DNA of 64,000 nt from Hyphomicrobiaceae bacterium (GTDB lineage: Bacteria; Pseudomonadota; Alphaproteobacteria; Rhizobiales; Hyphomicrobiaceae): positions 1 through 64,000 of the forward strand of contig JAGRKV010000062.1 of assembly GCA_020442165.1 (NCBI GenBank), in the 5' to 3' direction. The notes under the pieces are model-generated. The model did not search any database. It was not told the origin of the DNA and was given only the letters and a program-made list of their open reading frames with translations. Made by a program: the position numbers and the translations under genes. Of the stretch, positions 1 to 9,395 are shown one piece after another (position 1 is the stretch's first letter; each line of letters opens with the position of its first letter).

Positions 1-150
1 CAGCACCGCATAGCGCTCACTGTAGCTTCTTAAAACAACCGCATCATCAGCCTGAAGCACACGACGCTCGACCGAGCCCCCAGCCCCCGAAAACGCTAGA
101 AGACCCGACGCAAAGTCAATGATATGCGTGCTCACCGAAGCCCCCCGCAT
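1..150 (-). CDS. Partial protein at left edge, unrecognised
   Basis: An open minus-strand frame of 50 codons runs from an ATG to the window edge. It begins MRGASVSTHIIDF and continues without a stop. The same frame is open for a further 14 codons upstream, to a TAA, so the true start could be an upstream TTG. I see no clear Shine-Dalgarno sequence. Third-position GC is lower than in the neighbouring genes. I do not recognise the protein. It could be a real N-terminus or a chance open frame, and only sequence to the left would decide. Confidence 0.3.
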   Translation of the reverse strand, partial: MRGASVSTHIIDFASGLLAFSGAGGSVERRVLQADDAVVLRSYSERYAVL

Positions 151-464
151 ACGACAAGTCAGCAAACGTTCATTCGTATCACAACCAGAACGTTAGCGAT
201 GTGAACTTCCTCATATCGCGACGAGCTGAGCATCCGCGCGCAAACGCATTGGTATCGTGCTGGATGATTGTTGGGCCTGAATACAGGTCGCGGCTTTAGC
301 GCTGGGGTATATGCTGGGGTGCAAATGCTTGTGTCGATAAAAGGAGGTATTAACTCAATAACTTAAGGTCTTTCTCGGGCGGACACCCCATCCGCCAGAT
401 GCTTGTGTACGGCCATGGTGCGTCGGTTGCTTCTCGACAGTGGGTGCCGACTGGGCGAGGCGAA
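151..464. other. Intergenic, no gene seen
   Basis: I find no convincing reading frame, tRNA or strong terminator here. A short minus-strand frame near 350-538 overlaps the 3' end of the channel gene and has no recognisable content. Confidence 0.5.
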
Positions 465-2834
465 TTACGGCTTCTGCACGACATGGAGAACGCGCTGGAA
501 GGTTTCCGAGAGTGAGACCTGACCCGGCACGTAGCCAAGAAAAAGCATTCCCGTCATGACCACCAGCACGGCGATCGGAAAGATGACCCGCTGGATGAAG
601 GTCACGGTCGTTCGCAGCGCGCTCGATTCCGCGGCGATCAGGTTGTCCTTCAAGATCGACAGTCCGATCATCATGCTCACGGCTGCGTAGGTTATCATGA
701 AAATCTTGTCGGAGAGCGTTGCCTGGTCGGTGTCGACCTTGGGCAGCGCGAGGTAAAGGGCAATAGAAGACAGAAGTGCTGTTACCTGTATGCCCATCAA
801 CGATTCAAAGCGCGCGTGCGGCAGGAAAACCGAAAAGTAAGTGACGAGCAGTATGAAGCCCAGCGGTATGACGACGCGCGTGTAGTAGTCGATCGAGATG
901 CGCTCGGCGATCCAGGTGGCGTTGAATTTATAGAAGGGCACGATGCGCCGTTCTGACAGCGAGCGGCCTATCGTCGGGATGATATCCTGGTCAGCGCCCA
1001 CGTACTGCTCGAGCACCTGCCAGCCATCCACGGACAGATCCGTGATCCTCTGGCGTTCGGCGGGGGGCTGCACCAGGAAGGGCTTGGCCGTGCTCTTGGG
1101 CTGGAACGAAATGGAGAAACGCTGCGTATCGAACGGATAGCGCCCCAGCTCAGGCTCAAACAGGAATTTGCCGGAAATCTTGTAGAGCTTGACGCCGGGC
1201 GGGAAGCTCGCGCGCTCGTCGCCGCCATGGATTTCTCGAACACTGAGCAGTTTGCCGCCGAGTGCCTGGGAGCGATACGCATTGGTGAAGTCGATGTCGT
1301 CGATTCCTAGTTCGTTGCCCGCGCTCTTGATAGAAAGATAGAATTCGGCGTCGAAACTTTGATCGTTCGTGTCGATGTGCGACAGGCTTACGAGATCGAT
1401 CGAGGTGTAGAGCGTGTGCGATTCCAGGAGTTCGCCATTGATGCGCTGATATTGGACCGGAGAGAGGACGATGCCCGCTTCGGATGCCTCCTTCGTCAGC
1501 AGCAATGTGTCGTCGGCGGCCGTCCGGCTGGTCGTGAACGCCAGATCGCGCCACAACCCTTTCAAGACGTGCCGTCCCTCGACGAAACTCCTCAGCTTCG
1601 CACCGATCTGTTCTCTCAACTCGGGCACGGAAAGCCCCTTGGGCAAGTTCTGTGCGGTTTCGACGATCAATTTCAGATTGTCGCGGTATTGCGTGCCGCG
1701 TCCGACAGCGCGGCTGTTTCCAGCATCGTAAAGCTCACGCAAGGCTGCTTCGCTTTCCTTGCAGGTGCCATCCTTCCAGCCAGGAGTCTCGGGCTGGATT
1801 CGATCGTGGAAGACCCATTTCTGGTCAGGCGAGCGCCATATCCTGCGGCGCAAGCGCTCGCTGTAAACGTTGGGCACGCCCTCGCGCGCGATCTGGGACA
1901 GGGGGCCGGCATAGGCGCCGGGGCCAAGTGCATCTGAGATCAGTGCAATGCGCCCCAGCAGCACAATGACAGGCGCCCTTACGCCAAGCGTACCCAGCGC
2001 CTTTAGCAGGTCCGCGGACGGCCCACTGTGGATCGAAAGCACGATGATGTCCGGGTTGCTGGCCGCGATCTTAGTGGCGGCTTGCGCCACCTCATCGGGA
2101 GCCAGCCGGTAGTCTCGCACCGGCACGCGCAGTCGCGCCACCAGTGGCGGCCCTTGCGGGATTGCCGCCATCCCGTCTTCGAGTGCGAAACTGTAAAGAT
2201 CGTTGTCGACACCGACAAAGGCCGGCCGCAAATAGCCACCGGCCACGATCGACTTCTGGACGACTTCAAGTTCGTTTCGCACCGAACTTGCCATCGTGAA
2301 CACGCTCGGCCAATCACTGAAGATGTTGTCGAGCGACATCTCGGTGATGAAGGGCATCGCGCTCGTCTTGAGTTCACCACCCAATGCATCGAAGACAGCG
2401 CGGCCGCGTGTGGAGCTTGGCAGGCCCACCATGGCGATGGTCGCGGAATCGGAAATCGCCGCCCGCACGTTTTCGACGGTCTTTTCCGACGACTCATAGT
2501 CGTCAAAGTAGGTGAGCATCACCTTGCGGCCTGCGATGCCACCGTCGCGATTGACCTCGTCAACGAGCCGCCCGGTAAAATAGTGGACCGCATCGACCAG
2601 TCCGGGTGCATAGCAACGGTTGCCATCGGAACTCAGATGGATCGCAATCTTCAAGGGTTCGAATTGGGCTGCCGAAGCCTGCGCCAACAGCAAGAGCAAC
2701 CAGGCGGTCGCCCAGAAGCACACGCCACATATTGAACCCAGCGCGCCATGAAGCAGCGGCGCAATGGGCTCTTGTGAATGCGTGCGCAATTGGTTGTCTT
2801 GCCGTGTACTCACACAGAACATCGCGTTCGCCAT
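465..2834 (-). CDS. Periplasmic-binding-domain / pentameric ligand-gated ion channel fusion
   Basis: The protein of about 789 residues joins two modules. After a hydrophobic signal-like stretch (about 41-51, ending ASA) comes a type I periplasmic binding fold of the branched-chain amino-acid receptor class (about 60-385). The C-terminal half is a Cys-loop-superfamily channel. Its beta-rich extracellular domain (about 469-650) has the diagnostic YPFD motif near 566-569 without the flanking cysteines, as in prokaryotic Pro-loop channels. Four membrane helices follow at about 653-672, 676-698, 709-728 and 749-770. The expected role is a cation or anion channel in the inner membrane gated by a periplasmic small molecule. 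The gene follows the transglutaminase gene on the same strand. The start is uncertain: the frame is open to an ATG at 2972, but that codon lies in the loop of a perfect hairpin. ATG at 2834 or 2822 gives a more normal leader, and AAAGG precedes both. Confidence 0.8.
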   Translation of the reverse strand: MANAMFCVSTRQDNQLRTHSQEPIAPLLHGALGSICGVCFWATAWLLLLLAQASAAQFEPLKIAIHLSSDGNRCYAPGLVDAVHYFTGRLVDEVNRDGGIAGRKVMLTYFDDYESSEKTVENVRAAISDSATIAMVGLPSSTRGRAVFDALGGELKTSAMPFITEMSLDNIFSDWPSVFTMASSVRNELEVVQKSIVAGGYLRPAFVGVDNDLYSFALEDGMAAIPQGPPLVARLRVPVRDYRLAPDEVAQAATKIAASNPDIIVLSIHSGPSADLLKALGTLGVRAPVIVLLGRIALISDALGPGAYAGPLSQIAREGVPNVYSERLRRRIWRSPDQKWVFHDRIQPETPGWKDGTCKESEAALRELYDAGNSRAVGRGTQYRDNLKLIVETAQNLPKGLSVPELREQIGAKLRSFVEGRHVLKGLWRDLAFTTSRTAADDTLLLTKEASEAGIVLSPVQYQRINGELLESHTLYTSIDLVSLSHIDTNDQSFDAEFYLSIKSAGNELGIDDIDFTNAYRSQALGGKLLSVREIHGGDERASFPPGVKLYKISGKFLFEPELGRYPFDTQRFSISFQPKSTAKPFLVQPPAERQRITDLSVDGWQVLEQYVGADQDIIPTIGRSLSERRIVPFYKFNATWIAERISIDYYTRVVIPLGFILLVTYFSVFLPHARFESLMGIQVTALLSSIALYLALPKVDTDQATLSDKIFMITYAAVSMMIGLSILKDNLIAAESSALRTTVTFIQRVIFPIAVLVVMTGMLFLGYVPGQVSLSETFQRVLHVVQKP

Positions 2835-2955
2835 CCTTTGCGTCGGCTCGGGAATGCGCTCGAACGATATTCTATTGACCAGCCAAGAGGCGTGTTCATA
2901 CGGCAACACGAGGCAAGGAGCAGCCCGCCTCGCGAACATTGTGACCGCGATTTGT

Positions 2956-2986
2956 CCCGCAAGGGTCAGCATTCAGCCCTTGCGGG
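2956..2986 (-). terminator. Perfect 10-bp hairpin between transglutaminase and channel genes
   Basis: CCCGCAAGGG and CCCTTGCGGG form a perfect 10-bp stem with an 11-base loop, directly after the transglutaminase stop codon. No run of T follows on either strand, so it is not a classic intrinsic terminator. It could attenuate transcription, protect mRNA ends or separate expression of the two genes. The most upstream ATG of the channel frame lies inside the loop. Confidence 0.4.
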
Positions 2987-2994
2987 GGCTACCG

Positions 2995-5900
2995 TCAAAC
3001 CCAGCGCAGGTCGAGTGTCATTGGGTATTCGGGGTTGACTGCCGCCGGACGCGGCATGCCGGGGGTTACGGTGTGGCCGGCAGCTTCGTAACGCGCAAGG
3101 CGGCGTCCCTCGGCTTCGTAGGCGTTTACCGGGAACACCTCGAAATTGCGGCCGCCTGGATGCGACACATGATAACGGCAGCCGGCAACAGAGCGTCCGC
3201 TCCAGCAGTCGTAGATGTCAAACGTCAACGGCACATGCGGCGCGATCGTCGGATGCAGCGCGGAGGGCGGCCACCATGCCCGATAGCGGACACCGGCAAC
3301 AAATTCACCGAACGTCCCCGTCGGAGTGAGTGGCAGGCCGCGGCCATTGCAGGCGACAACATAACGTTCGCCTGTAAGGCCGGAGAGCTTCACTTGCACC
3401 CGTTCGAGCGATGAGTCGACGTACCGCGCCGTACCTCCGATGATGCCTTCCTCGCCCAAGACATGCCAGGGTTCCAGCGCCTGCCGCAGCTCCATTTTCA
3501 CGTTGTCGATCGACACGGTGCCGTAGAGCGGGAAGCGGAACTCGAAGTGCGGGCGGAACCAATCTAGCTCGATGGGGAGGCCTGCTGACTTGATGTCTGC
3601 CACGACATCGGCGAAGTCCTGCCAGACCATGTGTGGCAGCATGAAACGATCGTGCAGCGCGGTGCCCCACCTGACGAGTTTGGTGCGATAGGGCTTCTCC
3701 CAGAACATGACGATCAGCGCGCGCAACAACAACTGTTGCGCAAGGCTCATGCGCGCATGCGGCGGCATTTCGAAGGAGCGGAACTCGATCAGGCCGAGAC
3801 GTCCCGTCGGTCCATCCGGCGAATAGAGCTTGTCGATGCAGATTTCAGCGCGATGGGTGTTGCCGGTGACGTCGACCAACAAATTGCGGAAGATCCGGTC
3901 CACAAGCCATGGCGGGATCGAGCCCGCGCCCGGATTGGGCACCTGCGACAGTGCAATCTCCAACTCGTAGAGCGATTCATGCCGGGCCTCGTCGACTCGG
4001 GGCGCCTGGCTCGTCGGGCCGATGAACATCCCGGAGAAGAGATAGGACAGCGAGGGATGGTTCTGCCAATAGGCGATGATCGATGCCAGCAGATCGGGGC
4101 GCCGCAGAAACGGGCTGTCGGCAGGCGTTGCGCCGCCCAGAACGATGTGATTGCCGCCGCCGGTGCCCGTGTGACGTCCATCCAACATGAACTTCTCAGT
4201 GGAGAGACGCGCCATGTGCGCATCCTCATAAATGCCGGTCGTGATCGTGACGGCTTCGTCCCAGGAATGCGCCGGTTGGATGTTGACTTCGATAACGCCT
4301 GGATCGGGTGTAACTTTGATTACGTTGATGGTCGGATCGTAGGGCGGCGGATAGCCTTCGATGTGGACCGGCACTCCCGTAGCTGCTGCCGCCTCTTCGA
4401 CCGCGGCTGCTAGCGCTGCATAGTCTTCCGCATCGAGCAGCGGTGGCATGAACACGCATACCGTGTCACCCCGCGGCTCCACCGCCAGCGCGGTGCGAAC
4501 AGAGCCCGTCACATCGCTTGTCGTGCTAGGCGAAAACGTCGGCTGTTCGAGCGTGACCGTGCGGCGGCGCTGGAGCAACACATGCCGCTCAGGCAATGCG
4601 CGCCGGTTCGAGAACGGATCGCGCGGATACTCGGTGGGGTATTCGGCCGGTGAGAGATAATAGGTCGAGCCCAGCGGCAGACGGTATCCAATGGGCGAAT
4701 CGCCTGGAATGAGGAAGAGCTTGTCGCGCCGCAGGGACCAGCGCTCCGTCACCCATCGGCGGCCGCGATCCTCGGTGTGCCAAGCTTGTATGGGCAGCAC
4801 ATAGCCGGCAACCTCAGTGACGCCCCGGTCGAAGACGCGCATGACCCGATCGCGTTCGGCTGGATCTTCCAGCTTGTTGGTTTCGGGCGTGACGTTGATT
4901 GGCAACTTCTGCTCGACCAGCATGAAGTAGGCCATGTCCTCATATGCCGGAACCGCACTGTTTGCGGGCAAACCCAGCTGCTGGGTCAGTGCCGACATCA
5001 AGCTCAGTGCGTCCTCGGGCGTGGCCTCGGCGCGTTCGGTTTCGCTGGCGACAAGCGCCTGATTTTCCCAGAGCGGCTGACCATCGTTGCGCCAATAGAG
5101 CGCGAAGGCCCATCGCGGGAGCTGTTCACCGGGATACCACTTGCCCTGGCCATAATGCAGGAGGCCGCCCGGAGCGAAGCGCTCCCGCAATTTCCGTACG
5201 AGGTTGTCTGCATAACGGCGCTTGTTGGGACCCACCGCGGCGGTGTTCCATTCAGCGCCTTCCATGTCGTCGCTGGCGACGAACGTCGGCTCGCCACCCA
5301 TGCTGAGGCGAACGTCGCCCTGCTTCAGCCTGGCATCGATCACATGGCCGGAGTCGGCAATCGCCTGCCATGTTTCATCGCTGTAGGGCTTTGTGACGCG
5401 CGGTGTCTCGCGGATACGATCAACGTGCATCTCGAATGCGAATTCGACCTCGGCCTTCGTATGGGCGCCGGTGATCGGCGCTGCACTGATGGGGTGAGGC
5501 GTAGCTGCAAGCGGGATATGCCCTTCGCCCGCAAGCAGACCCGATGTTGGATCAAGTCCTATCCAGCCGGCACCTGGTACATAGACCTCGGTCCAAGCGT
5601 GCAGGTCGGTGAAATCCACCTCTGTTCCAGTCGGTCCATCGAGCGATTTGACATCGGGAGTGAGCTGGATGAGGTAGCCGGAAACGAAGCGCGCGGCCAA
5701 ACCCAGATTGCGCAGGATCTGCACAAGAAGCCAGCCGCTGTCGCGGCACGATCCGGAAGCCTTGCCCAATGTCACTTCGGGCGTCTGGACGCCGGGTTCC
5801 ATGCGTATCAGGTAATTGACATCGGCATGAAGCTGACGATTGAGATCACATAGAAAGTCGATGGTGCTGCGGCGCTTGCGATCGATGCCTGTCAGATACT

Positions 5901-6285
5901 TGCGCAGCAAGGGACCGGGCACTTCCGGCTCAAGGTATGCCTGCAGTTCCTTTTTCAAGGCCGGCGGATAAAGGAACGGCCAGTCTTTTGCCGTTTCCTC
6001 CACGAAGAAGTCGAACGGATTGATGATCGCCATATTGGCGACCAGTCCAACGGAAACCGAAAAGTGATCGACTGGCTCCGGGAACACGACGCGAGCAAGA
6101 AAGTTTCCGAACGGGTCTTGCTGCCAATTCATGAAGTGCAGCGATGGCTTGACCGTTAGCGAATAGCTCAACACCGGGGTTCGGCAGTGCGGTGCCGGCC
6201 TCAGCCGGATCACCTGTGGTCCCATCTCGACCATGCGGTCATAGGTGTAAGTCGTCTTATGAGTGAGGGCGACGTTCAGTACCAT
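2995..6285 (-). CDS. Transglutaminase-like protein with C-terminal DUF2126
   Basis: This is a long (about 1096 residues) cysteine-peptidase-fold protein. The N-terminal part matches bacterial transglutaminase families (LGPQVIRLRPAPHCRTP-like opening). The catalytic triad is visible as Cys180 (SGSCRDSGW), His229 (DLHAWTEVY) and Asp245 (GLDPTSG). The remaining 700 residues match DUF2126, with blocks such as GGNHIVLGG and RSFEMPPH. Proteins of this double architecture are widespread in proteobacteria and often sit with alpha-E and ATP-grasp proteins, which are absent here. The substrate is unknown; a peptide-modifying or amide-cleaving role is likely. The frame extends 22 codons upstream to 6351, but family members start at the MVLNVALTHKT segment, so 6285 is chosen. 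It is divergent from the zinc-ribbon peptidase, and the channel-fusion gene follows it. Confidence 0.9.
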   Translation of the reverse strand: MVLNVALTHKTTYTYDRMVEMGPQVIRLRPAPHCRTPVLSYSLTVKPSLHFMNWQQDPFGNFLARVVFPEPVDHFSVSVGLVANMAIINPFDFFVEETAKDWPFLYPPALKKELQAYLEPEVPGPLLRKYLTGIDRKRRSTIDFLCDLNRQLHADVNYLIRMEPGVQTPEVTLGKASGSCRDSGWLLVQILRNLGLAARFVSGYLIQLTPDVKSLDGPTGTEVDFTDLHAWTEVYVPGAGWIGLDPTSGLLAGEGHIPLAATPHPISAAPITGAHTKAEVEFAFEMHVDRIRETPRVTKPYSDETWQAIADSGHVIDARLKQGDVRLSMGGEPTFVASDDMEGAEWNTAAVGPNKRRYADNLVRKLRERFAPGGLLHYGQGKWYPGEQLPRWAFALYWRNDGQPLWENQALVASETERAEATPEDALSLMSALTQQLGLPANSAVPAYEDMAYFMLVEQKLPINVTPETNKLEDPAERDRVMRVFDRGVTEVAGYVLPIQAWHTEDRGRRWVTERWSLRRDKLFLIPGDSPIGYRLPLGSTYYLSPAEYPTEYPRDPFSNRRALPERHVLLQRRRTVTLEQPTFSPSTTSDVTGSVRTALAVEPRGDTVCVFMPPLLDAEDYAALAAAVEEAAAATGVPVHIEGYPPPYDPTINVIKVTPDPGVIEVNIQPAHSWDEAVTITTGIYEDAHMARLSTEKFMLDGRHTGTGGGNHIVLGGATPADSPFLRRPDLLASIIAYWQNHPSLSYLFSGMFIGPTSQAPRVDEARHESLYELEIALSQVPNPGAGSIPPWLVDRIFRNLLVDVTGNTHRAEICIDKLYSPDGPTGRLGLIEFRSFEMPPHARMSLAQQLLLRALIVMFWEKPYRTKLVRWGTALHDRFMLPHMVWQDFADVVADIKSAGLPIELDWFRPHFEFRFPLYGTVSIDNVKMELRQALEPWHVLGEEGIIGGTARYVDSSLERVQVKLSGLTGERYVVACNGRGLPLTPTGTFGEFVAGVRYRAWWPPSALHPTIAPHVPLTFDIYDCWSGRSVAGCRYHVSHPGGRNFEVFPVNAYEAEGRRLARYEAAGHTVTPGMPRPAAVNPEYPMTLDLRWV

Positions 6286-6512
6286 GTGGCGGGGACCATT
6301 CGAGATAGCGTTCCTATGAATCTCCGCATATCCGTTCACCAGGACTGTCACAATGCCAGAATGGCAGTTGCATACCGCAGCGCAAAAGATTGTTTAAAAC
6401 TTGGGCATCATGTCTAATTGTTGTGGCGTGGGTTGCCTAAAATCTTGACACCCAAGGTCGGACATCCGTTCCAAGCGGCGCGGTCTAAGGCAACGCGCCA
6501 GGGGAATGACGT

Positions 6513-7616
6513 ATGAGAACATATACGTGTGGCGCCTGTGGTCACAGGGTCTACTTCGAGAATATTTCGTGCGTCCGGTGCGGCCACATGCTCGGATTCG
6601 ACGCTGAGAGGCTCGAGGTGGTGACGCTCACGGCCTCCGGACAGAATGATGAATACATCCAGATTGCCAGACATGAACCAGCCCAATCGTACCGCTTCTG
6701 CCTCAACGCGGGGCATGGGGTGTGCAACTGGCTGGCACCTAAGACTGGTGGCGCAGAACTTTGCGTTGCCTGCAGCCTCAATCGCACCATTCCCAACCTA
6801 CAGGAGCCTGGAAACCTAGCAGCCTGGGGTGAGTTCGAACTCGCAAAGAAGCGTCTCATCTATCAGCTTCTGCGTTTTGGCTTGCCGGTTGATGCAACGC
6901 ACATCGGCCGCCACAAGTTGACGTTCGATTTTGCGCGCGACACCACGACTGGACATCTGGACGGCGTCATCAGCGTGGATATGCTGGAGGCGGATTCGGT
7001 CTGGCGCGAGCAACAAAAGCAACTCTTCCAGGAGCCCTATAGATCACTGCTCGGCCATCTGCGCCACGAGAGCGGTCACTTCTACTGGATGCTTCTGGTC
7101 GAAGGCACGGGCCACCTCGATCGCTTCCGCTCACTCTTTGGCGACGACACGCTAGACTACTCGAACGCGCTTGCGTCCTATCACGACACGGGGCCGGTCG
7201 CGAACTGGCAGGAGCTGCACGTCTCGGCCTATGCTTGCGCTCACCCGTGGGAAGACTGGGCGGAGACGTGGGCGCATTATCTGCACATGGTCGATGCGCT
7301 AGATACGTCGGAGGAATGGGGGCTTGAACCGCGTGCGCGCGGTCTGGTGTTCGGTTCATTCTGGCCATTCAAGATTTCCGACATCTACCGCGAGGAAACT
7401 TTCGAAGCGCTCATGGAGCGCTGGATTCCACTTACGTTGTCGCTGAACAGCCTCAGCCGCAGCATGGGGCATGCTGACTACTATCCGTTTGTCATCTCAG
7501 ATCCAGTTCGCAAAAAGCTTGGGTTCGTTCACGAGGTCATTCGTAACGGCGGCGCACAGCTTGGCCAGCGAACCACCGCTACCCCGCGCCGTCCACGCCG
7601 CTCGAAAGCCAGATGA
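6513..7616 (+). CDS. Zinc-ribbon putative metallopeptidase (COG4307 type)
   Basis: The 367-residue protein starts with a zinc ribbon (Cys6, Cys9, Cys20, Cys23). A second cysteine set follows (Cys63, Cys71, Cys84, Cys87). The C-terminal domain carries a metallopeptidase motif HESGH at 185-189. This is the architecture of the zinc-ribbon_6 / Peptidase_Mx family. The family is commonly annotated as a putative zinc-binding metallopeptidase, with no established substrate. There is no signal peptide, so it should be cytoplasmic. It is divergent from the transglutaminase-DUF2126 gene, with a 227-bp shared upstream region; the two families co-occur in many genomes, which suggests a shared protein-modification pathway (inference). 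Confidence 0.85.
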   Translation: MRTYTCGACGHRVYFENISCVRCGHMLGFDAERLEVVTLTASGQNDEYIQIARHEPAQSYRFCLNAGHGVCNWLAPKTGGAELCVACSLNRTIPNLQEPGNLAAWGEFELAKKRLIYQLLRFGLPVDATHIGRHKLTFDFARDTTTGHLDGVISVDMLEADSVWREQQKQLFQEPYRSLLGHLRHESGHFYWMLLVEGTGHLDRFRSLFGDDTLDYSNALASYHDTGPVANWQELHVSAYACAHPWEDWAETWAHYLHMVDALDTSEEWGLEPRARGLVFGSFWPFKISDIYREETFEALMERWIPLTLSLNSLSRSMGHADYYPFVISDPVRKKLGFVHEVIRNGGAQLGQRTTATPRRPRRSKAR

Positions 7617-8296
7617 ATTACAAATGGGATCACTCCCCAAGGTGGCGGGTCATCAAGACCGCCAACCACAAGTGAGCAGGCCGGGCAGACGACATTCGAG
7701 GGGCCGTTGACAGTTGGCGTAGCACTGTCACAGGGAGCACCCGAGGCGAGAGCCAAACGCTGCTGAAGCGCTTTTGCTTATTGTATCCAGGTGGGCTCCC
7801 AGCGTTTTTTGGATTGGCAGGCTCCAAATCCCTTCGATCGTTGAAGAGACAAATTGTTCGCTTGATTTCCCTTCCGCCCAGGAAGCTCCTACGCGCTGGC
7901 TCATAGTGTTGCCGCGCCATGGCTCCATTCGGACATCAAGCCATTAATATTGCTGGGAACTTTTCCGCCTCGCAACTCGCCAGCCGATGCCCAGCAGCGC
8001 TTTTGACATGGTGGAGGCAAATCCGCGCAAGCTTAAAACCGGCTGGCAAAAAAGATCGAATTCGATAGTGCGGGCAGAAGCCTTCGCCTAGATTGCGCCG
8101 CGATCAGCCGGGAAAATCACTGTCGATTGGTGTTGACCCGTCGCAAACAGATAATGTCTGCGCCCATATTGAGTGGCCTTTAAAGAGTGTCCTTTTGGAT
8201 GAAGGACGAAAGCGACAGGATGACAAATCGGCATGGCATTGCTCATCGGAGCGTGGGCGTCAAAGTTTTCGCCATCGACCGCGGTTCGCACACACG
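7617..8296. other. 680-bp region without a supported gene
   Basis: Only short overlapping frames occur and none resembles a known protein. The frame of the next glycosyltransferase is open back to 8093, but those extra 68 residues have no family similarity and look non-coding. No tRNA or clear terminator was seen. Confidence 0.45.
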
Positions 8297-9184
8297 ATGA
8301 AGAGCAGATCATCCCTGTCACCAGCCCAGCGCGCTAGCGTCGTCCTCGTTGCCTACAACAGTGCGGAGGTCATCGGGGCTGCGATCGCATCGATCGACGC
8401 TGGCGCGGAGATTATCGTTGTCGACAATGCCAGCAGCGACGGCATCGCGCCTATTGTCGAAAGGCCCGGTGCCAAGCTCATTTCGAATGCTGCAAACCTT
8501 GGCTATGGAGCGGCATGCAATGTCGGGGCGGCGGCTGCATCCCGCGAATTCGTCTTGTTCATGAATCCTGATGCGCGGCTATGCACTGGCGCACTTGCAA
8601 AGCTTGTCGACGCGGCAGAGGCCCAGCAGGACGTTGCGGCCCTCAATCCGCGCATACTCGACAATAGCGGCAAGACCTTCCAGCGCCGCCACTCGCGGCT
8701 GTTGGACCGCGCTACGAACAGGCAGCTTCGACGCCCGCTGACCCGGGACGGCGAACTAGAAATGCTGACGGGTGCAGCGCTTTTCTGCCGCAAGGCTCAT
8801 TTCGATGCGGTTGGCGGTTTCGACAAGAACATTTTTCTTTATTGCGAAGACGATGATCTCGCAGTCCGTTTCAAGCGCGCAGGATTCAAGTTGGGCTATG
8901 TCCACGATGCGGTCGTGATCCATGCGCAGGGCTGCTCAACACCCCCCTCGCCTTCCCTTGAGCGTTTCCGTGCCTATCACTTCATGCGTAGCATCCGCTA
9001 TGCGCGCGAAAAGCACGGGCTCAGCTTCAACCGCCGCTATCGGCAGGCACTCGCGACCGTCAATTGGCTGCTGGCGTGGGCTACGCTTAACGAGCGGCGC
9101 AAACGCAAATATTCAGGCTATATGGCCGCGCTTGCCGGCCATCGCGGGGATGCCATGGACAAAGTCGGTTCTCCGGCTGAATGA
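8297..9184 (+). CDS. Family 2 glycosyltransferase
   Basis: The 295-residue protein has the GT-A fold opening ASVVLVAYNSAEVI, then IIVVDNASSDG, and the acidic metal-binding region FMNPDA. The pattern NLGYGAACNVG and the later GGFDKNIFLYCEDDD segment are typical of rhamnosyltransferase-like (WbbL-type) enzymes. It probably adds a sugar to a lipid-linked or surface glycan at the cytoplasmic face. The ATG at 8297 is chosen because similarity begins a few residues later. It opens the plus-strand glycan group and is followed after 211 bp by another transferase. Confidence 0.88.
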   Translation: MKSRSSLSPAQRASVVLVAYNSAEVIGAAIASIDAGAEIIVVDNASSDGIAPIVERPGAKLISNAANLGYGAACNVGAAAASREFVLFMNPDARLCTGALAKLVDAAEAQQDVAALNPRILDNSGKTFQRRHSRLLDRATNRQLRRPLTRDGELEMLTGAALFCRKAHFDAVGGFDKNIFLYCEDDDLAVRFKRAGFKLGYVHDAVVIHAQGCSTPPSPSLERFRAYHFMRSIRYAREKHGLSFNRRYRQALATVNWLLAWATLNERRKRKYSGYMAALAGHRGDAMDKVGSPAE

Positions 9185-9395
9185 GCCATTAGCCGATTGA
9201 CAAGGTGCCCGGCCTCGACTTGGGCCCGCACCACAGTGTTGCCCGCAGCAAAACTCAGCATCCTCATGCTACAAGATTTCGAGCGCTCACATCGCGGCGT
9301 TCGACGTGGATCATCACGCTGCGGGCGCCCCGGAGCGGCAGGCCGAGCCAGGGCTCCGCGGCGGACGGGTAACAAAATTTGGGGGGAGAAGATTT

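Noticed and set aside
4777..5853. 358-codon plus-strand ORF inside the transglutaminase gene
   Set aside because: It is antisense to a protein with clear catalytic motifs and full-length family similarity.
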